A stretch of DNA of 64,000 nucleotides, taken from assembly GCF_900129505.1 (NCBI RefSeq), contig NZ_LT670818.1, positions 8,341,001-8,405,000 on the forward strand, given 5' to 3'. Positions 35,305 through 42,515 of this stretch are shown one piece after another. This DNA comes from Bradyrhizobium erythrophlei (GTDB lineage: Bacteria; Pseudomonadota; Alphaproteobacteria; Rhizobiales; Xanthobacteraceae). Position numbers and translations under genes: made by a program. The notes beneath the pieces were generated by a model that worked only from the letters and a program-made list of their open reading frames with translations, ran no database searches and was not told the DNA's origin. How positions within the stretch are numbered: position 1 is the first letter of the stretch; the number at the start of each line of letters is the position of its first letter.

Positions 35305-35496
35305 ATGGTGCACAAAGGCATCGAATACGTGGTTGTCCCAACGGCAATCCCGGGGATCTGGAAATGGCAATTCCGGATCGGCGATCTGATCAAGACCGGC
35401 AGGACTGAAACCAGGATCAACCTGCTGGCAATGCGCCGCGTTCAACTGCGCATCGACCGCGAGCTGAAGAAATCCGAGCGGAAGCCAGCCCAGTAG
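35305..35496 (+). CDS. small conserved protein, unknown function
   Basis: 63 residues with start MVHKGIEYVVVPTAIPGIWK and core WQFRIGDLIKTGRTETRINL; GGGAG is about 8 bases upstream. The GxWxWxFxIG strand pair plus a basic C-terminal helix (RRVQLRIDRELKKSERK) suggests a small beta-plus-helix nucleic-acid-binding protein, but I know no family. Confidence 0.65.
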   Translation: MVHKGIEYVVVPTAIPGIWKWQFRIGDLIKTGRTETRINLLAMRRVQLRIDRELKKSERKPAQ

Positions 35497-35802
35497 CTCT
35501 ACGGGTATCCCCGGTCTAGATTTGAGAATCGATTTACAACTACACGGTGAGGTCGCACGAGCCTTCCGCCAACCGATGCGCCGCTGTTTCGGATCCGGCT
35601 AGTGGCGGACCGCCGGCCATCCCGTTCGTGCTGGTCTATCTCGCTCGCCCGCTCGGCGAAGTCGCATGATTCCGGTCTTGAACTGACTCAATTCTGATCC
35701 GCTGCCGGTATTGATCTGACTCAGGGCGACTTCTGCCGACCGCCCTAGAATTCAACGCGTCATTGCCGAACTGACCACGGGGGAAGCTGCGACGTTGACA
35801 TC
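35497..35802. other. region without a supported gene
   Basis: No open frame with coding character. It leads into two terminator-like hairpins at 35803-35868. A transcript ending there without an obvious coding gene would be a candidate small RNA, but no promoter can be picked with confidence. Confidence 0.4.
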
Positions 35803-35836
35803 GAGCCCCGGACTTTAGTCGGTTCGGGGCTCTTTC
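35803..35836 (+). terminator. hairpin terminator, first of two
   Basis: GAGCCCCG pairs perfectly with CGGGGCTC over a 14-base loop, followed by TTTC. Eight G/C-rich pairs and a short T tract fit a rho-independent terminator. The nearest upstream gene ends 300 bases before it. Confidence 0.6.
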
Positions 35837-35838
35837 AT

Positions 35839-35868
35839 GTGGCCGCCCCGTTGCGGCCACTTTCCTTT
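35839..35868 (+). terminator. hairpin terminator, second of two
   Basis: GTGGCCGC pairs perfectly with GCGGCCAC over a 6-base loop (CCCGTT), followed by TTTCCTTT. It follows the first hairpin by two bases. It lies 48 bases upstream of the gene at 35916. Confidence 0.65.
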
Positions 35869-35915
35869 CGATGTTAGTGGCGAAAGGTCCCGGCACACCC
35901 AACCAGAGTCCAGGA

Positions 35916-36110
35916 ATGACGGTTCACGCGCCAAAGCTTTTGACGCCGGAAGAGTTCGCCTCGCTGATCGAGGTCGCGGTCACGTCGCCGAATCCCACGA
36001 TACCGGCGCCTCATCTGACCAAGCTGATCGCCCTCGGCTATGTGGTGGAGACCGCCAAGGGGACCGTCGTCACCGGCGACGGCCTGATCCGGATCACGGA
36101 AAGCGAGTGA
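35916..36110 (+). CDS. small protein, paralogue of 21126-21356
   Basis: 64 residues from ATG 35916 (MTVHAPKLLTPEEFASLIEV). LTPEEFASLIEVAVTSPNPT and HLTKLIALGYVVETAKGTVV correspond to the gene at 21126. The pattern suggests a helix-turn-helix with a wing (KGTVVTGDGLIRI). Located just past the twin terminators, so it should have its own promoter. Confidence 0.65.
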   Translation: MTVHAPKLLTPEEFASLIEVAVTSPNPTIPAPHLTKLIALGYVVETAKGTVVTGDGLIRITESE

Positions 36111-36266
36111 GCGCCGGCGCGGCACCCACTCGAAACGAGCGGAGGATACCGTACTTAATCCCGTAAAATCCCGGAATTGATCTATCCTGGCTTTGGGAAT
36201 CCACTCACTGACAGAACTCATGGGTTTATCCCGGGCCCGGAGCGGCCTTCGCATCGGTGCTGTGCC

Positions 36267-36500
36267 ATGCCGCTCTATTTCTTTCGCATCGAGAACGGCC
36301 TCTATTCGGGGACGTCCGATCACGGCGCCGAACTTGCCGATCGCAATGCCGCCTGGGCGGAGCTGACCTCCGTTTGCGGCGACGTGGCCGGCAGCATTTC
36401 CCGCAAACTCCGGCAGAACTCCGAGTGGCAGATGGAGCTTCTGGACGAGTCAAAAAAGCCGCTGTTTCGCATCCGCATCGTCGCGGAATCGCTGGACTAA
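36267..36500 (+). CDS. DUF6894-family protein
   Basis: 77 residues from ATG 36267. MPLYFFRIENGLYSGTSDHG with AAWAELTSVCGDVAGSISRK is the pattern of DUF6894, small proteins very common in Bradyrhizobium and relatives. The last part, WQMELLDESKKPLFRIRIVA, is the conserved C-terminal beta hairpin. Function unknown. The frame upstream of the ATG has no coding look. Confidence 0.75.
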   Translation: MPLYFFRIENGLYSGTSDHGAELADRNAAWAELTSVCGDVAGSISRKLRQNSEWQMELLDESKKPLFRIRIVAESLD

Positions 36501-36595
36501 CCTGTGGCGGGAAGCCGGCTTGCATATCCCGGCCGTCGCGGCTTTGACGGAGATCAAGAGGGAATACGCCGCAAGCCGCTATTAATTACCGATCT

Positions 36596-36898
36596 ATGGG
36601 TGATGTCATCTTCAAATGTCCTAATACCGGCCTGAACGTGCAGCACTGGCTCGACGATGCCGAGCCGGAGAACCCGTCTTCGGCCTACGAAACCGTGGTC
36701 TGCCAGGCGTGTAACCGGCTTCATTTTATCAATCGCTTGAGCGGCCGCCTGCTCGGCCAGACTAGCTCGCCGCTTACGCCGCTGGGGCCCCTTCGTCGAC
36801 ATCGGCTGAAACACGCAGGCCACAATTTCGAACGCCTCGGGGGGCCAGTTTCATCGCCCGTGATTCGTAATTTTAGGGACAGCCGTCATGGCGTCTGA
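36596..36898 (+). CDS. small zinc-ribbon-like protein with extended C-terminus
   Basis: Begins MGDVIFKCPNTGLNVQHWLD and continues YETVVCQACNRLHFINRLSG, with CPxTG and CxxC pairs like a short zinc-ribbon protein. In related short proteins the sequence ends near LLG (here residue 52); this copy continues for another 48 residues of low-quality sequence to 36898. A lost stop codon is likely. Its end overlaps the next gene by 11 bases. Confidence 0.65.
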   Translation: MGDVIFKCPNTGLNVQHWLDDAEPENPSSAYETVVCQACNRLHFINRLSGRLLGQTSSPLTPLGPLRRHRLKHAGHNFERLGGPVSSPVIRNFRDSRHGV

Positions 36899-37070
36899 TG
36901 ACGCGAACGTTCCGTCGGAGACCGCGGAGCAGCATGATGTCTTGCGTCATTGCGAGAAATGCAGCGCCATCATGAAGCAGCTCGGCGAACTCCCCGCCCT
37001 GTCGATCCGGACCGCCATCAGGGTTTTCCGCTGTTACGCCTGCGATCACGTGGCCGCCGACCGCATTTGA
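36888..37070 (+). CDS. small zinc-ribbon-like protein
   Basis: 60 residues, MASDDANVPSETAEQHDVLR then HCEKCSAIMKQLGELPALSI and VFRCYACDHVAADRI. Two CxxC pairs about 30 residues apart suggest one zinc site. It directly follows and overlaps the gene at 36596, so the two zinc-ribbon-like genes may be one operon. Confidence 0.65.
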   Translation: MASDDANVPSETAEQHDVLRHCEKCSAIMKQLGELPALSIRTAIRVFRCYACDHVAADRI

Positions 37071-37196
37071 ACGTGCTGGACGCTTGAATGTGCTGGACGC
37101 GTTTCGCGACGCGAAAGTAGCCATGATGCGAAAATGCTGAACAGTTCTAATGTGTTGCAAAAAACTCCTCACCCAATAGGTTCCCTCGACGGAACA

Positions 37197-37427
37197 TCAA
37201 TCCGCGGTGGGCAACCGCCGCATGGTGAATTCGATGTCGCCGTCCGGCAATTCGCGCCAGCTTTCGACGGAGCTCATATAGGCCGCCTTGGGATAGCGGT
37301 TGAGGAAATCGCGCGCCTTGGTGCGCGCCTTGTCGCGGGGCAAGGTGAAGGTCTCGCGCAGATAGCCGTCGTCCGGCTTCCGCCTTCCGGCCATCCGGTC
37401 AGCCAGATCCCGCGGGCGAAAGGCCAT
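37197..37427 (-). CDS. small conserved protein, unknown function
   Basis: 76 residues from ATG 37427 (MAFRPRDLADRMAGRRKPDD) with CGGAG upstream; the ATG at 37445 is an alternative. The middle GYLRETFTLPRDKARTKARD is helical and basic, ending SSVESWRELPDGDIEFTMRR. I recognise no family name. The 427 bases beyond the start hold no gene. Confidence 0.65.
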   Translation of the reverse strand: MAFRPRDLADRMAGRRKPDDGYLRETFTLPRDKARTKARDFLNRYPKAAYMSSVESWRELPDGDIEFTMRRLPTAD

Positions 37428-37854
37428 GTCGCAACTCCGGTACACATAACGACACCCTCAATATAGCGCGCTGCGGAACCAATCCGAGTCCCCGGGAGCC
37501 GGGCCCCAAAGAATTGAGTCGTGTACCGAACATAAGATCGATAGACTGAGGGAGATTGCCGGCATAGAGCCTCGGATACCGGCGACTGAGAGCCCTGAGG
37601 GCGCGTGAGTCGAATGTCTCGGTCCCTCCAGCTTCGAGAACAAGCCGAGCGTTGCCGCCGCTTGGCCCGCGATTCCACTGATGACGGCGTGCGCGGACAG
37701 TCTTCTCACGCTCCCCGAGGAATACATCGCCTCGGGCCGCCGCGCTGGAAAACGTGCTGAGCCCGATCCAGAATGCCGGTTCGGACAATCGAGACATCTG
37801 ACGGCGCGAACCAATCGCGTTCGATCTTTGCCTCACAACGGGATATAGTCGGTC
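37428..37854. other. region without a supported gene
   Basis: Two long minus-strand open frames overlap here, but both are arginine/serine-rich with low coding character and no ribosome sites. The last stretch before 37855 is the promoter region of the first Crp/Fnr-type regulator. No strong hairpins seen. Confidence 0.4.
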
Positions 37855-38607
37855 ATGCCGCAACGACGCACCAACCGGCTGCTCTCGCTCTTGTCGGATG
37901 ACGATTACGAACATCTACGGCCGCATCTGTCTCTGATCGCTCTCGACTACAGAAAGATTCTGTACGAGGCGGCCCGCCCGATCGAGCATGTGTATTTCCC
38001 CGTCGACGGCGTCGCGTCGCTGGTGATCACCACGGCCGAAGGCGCCAGCGCCGAGGTCGGCACGATCGGCAGCGAGGGACTCGTGGGCCTGCCGATTTGC
38101 CTCGGCGAGCGCGAGGCGCCCTCCTCGGTCTACGTCCAGGTGCCGGGGACGGCGCTGGAGATGGACACCGACGCCTTCCGCCGCGCTCTTGAGGGTAGCC
38201 CGGCACTAAGTCTGACCATGCTGCGCTACGCCCACGCCTTCTTCAACCAGGTCGCGCAGTCGGCGGCCTGCGCCCATCTTCACCGGGTCGAGCAGCGCTG
38301 CTGCCGCTGGCTGTTGATGACGCGCGACCGTATGCCGTCGGGCGAATTCCTGCTCACCCATGAATTCCTGGGGATGATGCTGGGTGTGCGGCGAACCACG
38401 GTCACCGAGGTGATGGGAGGCTTGCAGAAGGCCGGGCTGGTCCGCTACCGTCGTGGTCACGTCAGCATCCTCGATCCCGATGCGCTGCGATCGCGCGCCT
38501 GCGAATGCTACGACATCTCGCGGCTGGAATTCGACCGGCTGCTCGGCGATACCCCGCTCGCGCCGCGAACGGACAAGAAGCACCGGCTGATCAGCGAGGT
38601 CGGATAA
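37855..38607 (+). CDS. Crp/Fnr-family transcriptional regulator
   Basis: 250 residues. The cyclic-nucleotide-type beta roll (residues about 20-120, HVYFPVDGVASLVITTAEGA) is followed by the long helix and a winged helix-turn-helix (HEFLGMMLGVRRTTVTEVMG). No Fnr-like cysteine cluster occurs at the N-terminus, but the C-terminal end carries RACECYDISRLEFD. It is adjacent to a second related regulator, which shares the same CECY ending. Confidence 0.85.
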   Translation: MPQRRTNRLLSLLSDDDYEHLRPHLSLIALDYRKILYEAARPIEHVYFPVDGVASLVITTAEGASAEVGTIGSEGLVGLPICLGEREAPSSVYVQVPGTALEMDTDAFRRALEGSPALSLTMLRYAHAFFNQVAQSAACAHLHRVEQRCCRWLLMTRDRMPSGEFLLTHEFLGMMLGVRRTTVTEVMGGLQKAGLVRYRRGHVSILDPDALRSRACECYDISRLEFDRLLGDTPLAPRTDKKHRLISEVG

Positions 38608-38742
38608 AAATCGGCCGGCGCTCCCGACCGTCCGATTTCCGACACAGAATTTCGGTGCCGCAATAGGTCCCATCCCCAGAATATTGGGGCGAACGGCCCG
38701 CCAGTGACGGGCCTATGACGGCTACCGGACCGACAACGCCCC

Positions 38743-39558
38743 TTGGCGATCCCTATAAACAAGCTTTCCGCGGTGCGCCTCTCGGAAGCGCCCACCTCCA
38801 TCCCCTGCGGTAAATCGGCCCGACCGATCGGGCGGGATATCGCAGTGGCCGTAAACCTTCCTAACGCCGGTCTTCCCTTGGACAACAAGCTTCTGATCTC
38901 CCTTCCGCGCGGCGATTTCGACCGGCTGCTTCCGCATCTTTCGACCCACACCCTTGAGCAGGGCATCGTATTGATGGAAGCCGGTGACGAGGTCGACCAG
39001 ATCTACTTTCCGCATTACGGCATGCTGTCGCTGCTCGCCGTGCTGCGCGACGGCAAGGCGATCGAGACCGCGACCGTCGGCCGTGAGGGCGTGGTCGGCG
39101 CGATGGCGGGGCTTGGCCTCTACAAATCGCTGGTGCGCGTCGTCGTGCAGATGCCGATGGCCTGCACCAAAATCGCCGCGACCCATTTCCGAACCGTGGC
39201 CACCGTCAGCGATTCCGTACGCAATCTCGCCATCCGCTACAACGAGGTACTGCTGTCTCAGGCCCGCGTCACCGCCGCCTGCAATGCGCTGCATTCGATC
39301 GAGGCGCGGTTCTGCCGCTGGCTGCTGCAATCCGCGGATCGGGCGGCGAGCGACACCATTCCGCTGACGCAGGAGTTTCTCGCGGAGATGCTGGGCGTGA
39401 GGCGCACCTCGGTGACCGAAGTCGCAAGCAAGATACAGGGCATTGGCGCGATCACCTATTCGCGCGGCGTGATCAAGATCCTGGACCGGGCCGTGCTGAT
39501 GCGGATGTCCTGCGAGTGCTACGAAACGCTGGTAGATCAGTCGGCCACGCTGGCCTGA
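38743..39558 (+). CDS. Crp/Fnr-family transcriptional regulator
   Basis: Up to 271 residues. The open frame starts at a TTG at 38743; the domain proper begins near residue 45, so the true start may be later (a GTG near 38845). IYFPHYGMLSLLAVLRDGKA belongs to the cNMP-binding roll and QEFLAEMLGVRRTSVTEVAS to the DNA-binding helix. It ends MSCECYETLVDQ, matching the upstream regulator. Likely a duplicated pair with distinct signals. Confidence 0.82.
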   Translation: MAIPINKLSAVRLSEAPTSIPCGKSARPIGRDIAVAVNLPNAGLPLDNKLLISLPRGDFDRLLPHLSTHTLEQGIVLMEAGDEVDQIYFPHYGMLSLLAVLRDGKAIETATVGREGVVGAMAGLGLYKSLVRVVVQMPMACTKIAATHFRTVATVSDSVRNLAIRYNEVLLSQARVTAACNALHSIEARFCRWLLQSADRAASDTIPLTQEFLAEMLGVRRTSVTEVASKIQGIGAITYSRGVIKILDRAVLMRMSCECYETLVDQSATLA

Positions 39559-39589
39559 TAACCGGACGGGCCGAGGCGGTTCCGCTAGA

Positions 39590-39877
39590 TCAGCGGGTAT
39601 CCGCCTTGGTTTGCGTGCTTCCGGTCTTGGTCTTCTTCGCCGGCGCCGGTGTCTTCGGCGTGTCTGTACTGCGCACATTACCCCAGGGATCGTTCGATGC
39701 CTTGGCGTCCGGGATTTTCTTCAGCGAATCCCTATAGGCCTTCTGCTGTTCGGCCTCCTGCTCCTTTTCCTCCGGAGTCATGGATTTTACCTCCGGCATC
39801 AAGTTGACATTGGGCATTTGGGCGTAGGCCGGTCCTGTCAACAGCGCGAAGACTGCCGCTATGCGGAAAACCTTCAT
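39590..39877 (-). CDS. small exported protein with DPWG motif
   Basis: 95 residues. Signal peptide MKVFRIAAVFALLTGPAYA with clean cleavage. The mature part is charged and unstructured, with EEKEQEAEQQKAYRDSLKKI then DPWGNVRSTDTPKTPAPAKK. A second protein of the same build lies at 46371-46607. Function unknown; the conserved centre is the YRDSLKKIPD...DPWG segment. Confidence 0.7.
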   Translation of the reverse strand: MKVFRIAAVFALLTGPAYAQMPNVNLMPEVKSMTPEEKEQEAEQQKAYRDSLKKIPDAKASNDPWGNVRSTDTPKTPAPAKKTKTGSTQTKADTR

Positions 39878-39949
39878 GGAATGCTCCCTGGATTTTCCCG
39901 GTCATATACCATTGCGCCAACGGCTACGCCAAGGACCGCTGCCCGCGCG

Positions 39950-40111
39950 CTAGAAATGATCCGACTTGCAGGATTTCGGCGATTGCATCCAGTCGTCCCA
40001 AATTGGCCCGCATTTGGTGCAGCCGTTGAGAGCGAGACCCATGGCGACCACGCCTAAAATCAGCGCCAATCGCCTGAACATGGCCGACCTGTTCCCCATG
40101 GAGCTCATCAT
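39950..40111 (-). CDS. 53-residue lipoprotein
   Basis: Just short of standard limits. Two adjacent ATGs open MMSSMGNRSAMFRRLALILG, and the signal ends LALNGC, a lipobox; the cysteine is about residue 31. The mature part TKCGPIWDDWMQSPKSCKSD has three more cysteines and is a pattern I associate with a small conserved lipoprotein of Bradyrhizobium. Probably outer-membrane or periplasmic anchored. Confidence 0.7.
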   Translation of the reverse strand: MMSSMGNRSAMFRRLALILGVVAMGLALNGCTKCGPIWDDWMQSPKSCKSDHF

Positions 40112-40218
40112 ACGGCCTCGGGCCAGGCATTATCAAGCCATGGTGCATTCCCTTCCAAGTGTTCCCTTCCGCGAAATGCCCTCTAGAATGCGCTCAATAG
40201 CTGGGGGAACCATCGTTC

Positions 40219-40683
40219 ATGCAGACCGACCAACAAACAACGGGATTCGATATCGAGGAGGCCCGGCGCACCCTTGGCGACGTGTTCGCACCCTGGGTGC
40301 AGGATCTCGGGCTGTCGATCAGCGCTATCGAATGCGCGCCGCCGCCGGGAGCGACCTCCGACTGGCAGCCGGGCGCGATCCTGCGCATGGCGTTTGCGGA
40401 GCGGCTGTGCCGGCACGGCGGCATCGTCTGCGGCCAGGCGCTGATGGCGCTTGCCGACACCGCGATGGTGATCGCCATTCTCGCGGCCAACCGCGGCTAC
40501 CGGCCGATGACGACCGTCGATCAGACCACGCATTTCATGCGTGCGGTGACGCGGTCGGACGTGCTGGCGGACGCGCGGGTGGTTCGGCTCGGCCGCACCA
40601 TGAGCTTCGGCCGCGTGACGCTGTCCAGCGCCATCGACAACAAGCCGGTGGCGATCGTCTCGAGCGCCTTTGCGATGCTGTGA
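40219..40683 (+). CDS. PaaI-family thioesterase
   Basis: 154 residues with the hotdog fold. RHGGIVCGQALMALADTAMV holds the conserved GG...ALADTA motif of PaaI/YbgC-type acyl-CoA thioesterases, and VDQTTHFMRAVTRSDVLADA the second half of the active site. It hydrolyses an acyl-CoA, probably aromatic. It stands alone between the small lipoprotein and a PilZ gene. Confidence 0.85.
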   Translation: MQTDQQTTGFDIEEARRTLGDVFAPWVQDLGLSISAIECAPPPGATSDWQPGAILRMAFAERLCRHGGIVCGQALMALADTAMVIAILAANRGYRPMTTVDQTTHFMRAVTRSDVLADARVVRLGRTMSFGRVTLSSAIDNKPVAIVSSAFAML

Positions 40684-40902
40684 TGGCGCCTTCAGGCGCG
40701 TCGGAAGAGCCTTCGACATTGTCAGCGGCACTTCTGCAGCGTGCCCCGAATCCGGAACCTCGCGCTCGCCCGGCCCGAGGCCTTATCGTAAACGAAACCT
40801 GAACACGGAACCGAATACAGCGGATATTCGATTCAATTGCCCGTAATTTCTCCTCGCTAATTTGAAGCATCAACCGAACCAGGGAATTCGGACCCGCGGA
40901 CG

Positions 40903-41145
40903 ATGATCGAGAAAAGGGCAGCCCCCAGACACCGAGTGCTCAAGCGCGGCTCTCTCGCCTTCAGCGACGGTGGCGGGCTGGACTGCACCGTGCGCAACAT
41001 CTCCCAGACCGGCGCGCGAATAGATATCGCGAGTCCGGTCGGCGTGCCCGAGGTATTCACCCTGGTCATCGAGGTCGATCACTTCATGCGCCGCTGCCAC
41101 GCCGTCTGGAGCAATGAACGGCACATCGGCGTCGCGTTCGACTAG
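40903..41145 (+). CDS. single PilZ-domain protein
   Basis: 80 residues. RAAPRHRVLKRGSLAF and the later CTVRNISQTGARIDI correspond to RxxxR and D/NxSxxG of PilZ (here N replaces D, so c-di-GMP binding may be reduced). It may be a c-di-GMP sensor or a degenerate one. It is convergent with the DUF2336 gene, 62 bases away. Confidence 0.75.
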   Translation: MIEKRAAPRHRVLKRGSLAFSDGGGLDCTVRNISQTGARIDIASPVGVPEVFTLVIEVDHFMRRCHAVWSNERHIGVAFD

Positions 41146-41207
41146 CTCGTCGTCGAGAGAAGCGCTGCGGGCCGTCGCCCGATGCGTGCCGCAAAGGCCG
41201 GGTCAAC

Positions 41208-42323
41208 TCACGAAACTGTGGATTTGACCTGCCAGAACCTGAGCAGGCGGTTCGCGTCTTCAGCCGTCAGTTTGACAAATCGCCCTTTGGCAATGGCCAG
41301 CTCACGCGGCGCCATTGAGCCGGTGGCAAAGCGGCTCTCCAGCACGGCATGGACCGTCTCCCAGCGAAGCCCGGCTGCCTTGCAGGGAACGAGGACACCG
41401 TCATCGCGGAGGCTTTGCATCAGCGGCCGGACCACCTCGATGGTCGACCGCGACAACTCGGCGAGCGCAGCAACAGTCTCTCCATATTTTCGCTGCCTGG
41501 CGAAGCCAAACAACGCCGCTTCATTGAGTTCGCCCTTGGCGCTCAACGACAGCACCAGGCGCTTGGCCGCGGGAAGGTCGTGAGCCCCCGACATTTCGCG
41601 ATCGACACCCGCCGAGACGGAGGCAATCGCATCTCGAATTTCCTCAAACAGATGGGGCGGCGCGCGCGACAATAGCCGCGATCGAACCGCCTCCGTCGCG
41701 TGCCTCAATAGTTCGCGACGAAGCTCCGACGGCAAATCGACCCGGATGCCGGTTTCGACGGCAAGTTCGGGATCGGACTCGGCCTGCGCGATCGCGACGG
41801 CAAAGCCGGCCGCGGAGACGCGCGCGCCGGGATTTTTGATGATCCTGCGGCTGACGCTCGGGTACCGGCGTGCCAACAATGCGTCGGTGACGATTTCCTT
41901 CAACCACCAGCGGCTGGAAATGGCCAGCAGGTGCGCCTCGCTTTTCGTTCCTGCGATTTCGACCAGGTCTTCGTCGCTCAAACGCGCGGACTCCGCCAGA
42001 ACGGGAGCAGCGACACTTATCTCGTCGTTTCTTGCAAGGCGACGGATCACATTGCGCGGCGCCTGGGCAACCGGTGCCAGCTGAGCGCTCATTTCGGCGA
42101 GGGCTATGCGGGCGCTGATATCCGCGATCGCCCGAATCTCGATGGTCTTGATGAGGCGCTCGAGCACCTCGTCGAAAAGGTCGATCTGCTCGCTATTGAG
42201 ACTGCCTGCGGACAACAGGAAAAGGTCAGTCACGCGCTTGACCGTGTCCAGGCGCTTTTCCGCGGAGCCGATTTTTATGGCGGCTTCGACTTCATCGACA
42301 ATCGACAAACTTACATTCGGCAT
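41208..42323 (-). CDS. DUF2336-family protein
   Basis: 371 residues, largely helical. DLFDEVLERLIKTIEIRAIA with NVIRRLARNDEISVAAPVLA and LVEIAGTKSEAHLLAISSRW are the repeated HEAT-like helices of DUF2336, a protein family frequent in Alphaproteobacteria, likely a signalling or scaffold protein. The downstream neighbour is a PilZ protein; both families turn up near c-di-GMP or chemotaxis genes, but none are in view here. Confidence 0.8.
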   Translation of the reverse strand: MPNVSLSIVDEVEAAIKIGSAEKRLDTVKRVTDLFLLSAGSLNSEQIDLFDEVLERLIKTIEIRAIADISARIALAEMSAQLAPVAQAPRNVIRRLARNDEISVAAPVLAESARLSDEDLVEIAGTKSEAHLLAISSRWWLKEIVTDALLARRYPSVSRRIIKNPGARVSAAGFAVAIAQAESDPELAVETGIRVDLPSELRRELLRHATEAVRSRLLSRAPPHLFEEIRDAIASVSAGVDREMSGAHDLPAAKRLVLSLSAKGELNEAALFGFARQRKYGETVAALAELSRSTIEVVRPLMQSLRDDGVLVPCKAAGLRWETVHAVLESRFATGSMAPRELAIAKGRFVKLTAEDANRLLRFWQVKSTVS

Positions 42324-42409
42324 CGCTCATCCTGAGCGTTCTGGAGCACTGTTCTAAGCTCGTTAATGGTTTCTATAGGCAATACCTAAATGGTCCGTAA
42401 AATTGGAAA

Positions 42410-42476
42410 TTAGAGCGTCTTCAAGCGAGGCGGAGACCGATTCGCGCTAAGAAAACGCGTCAAATCAGGAATAGAG
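42410..42476. repeat. dispersed repeat (family D), left part
   Basis: TAGAGCGTCTTCAAGCGAGG followed by CGATTCGCGCTAAGAAAACG and AATCAGGAATAGAG matches a related element at 61495-61560 (GAGCGAAGGGGATACCGGTT with GAGAAAACGCGATAGGAC). It ends in the hairpin at 42477-42502. It lies between the PQQ dehydrogenase stop and the DUF2336 start. Confidence 0.6.
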
Positions 42477-42502
42477 CCCGCTTTCGATTCTATCGAAGCG
42501 GG
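42477..42502 (-). terminator. hairpin terminator after the PQQ dehydrogenase gene
   Basis: CCCGCTTTCGAT pairs with ATCGAAGCGGG with one bulged T and a 3-base loop, an 11-bp stem. It lies 14 bases downstream of the stop at 42516 on the minus strand. It is also the 3' end of the family D repeat. Confidence 0.65.
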
Positions 42503-42515
42503 ATCTAGCGCAGGA

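Noticed and set aside
37399..37914. 171-residue minus-strand frame before the Crp/Fnr pair
   Set aside because: No conserved pattern, no start signal, overlaps the regulator gene start.
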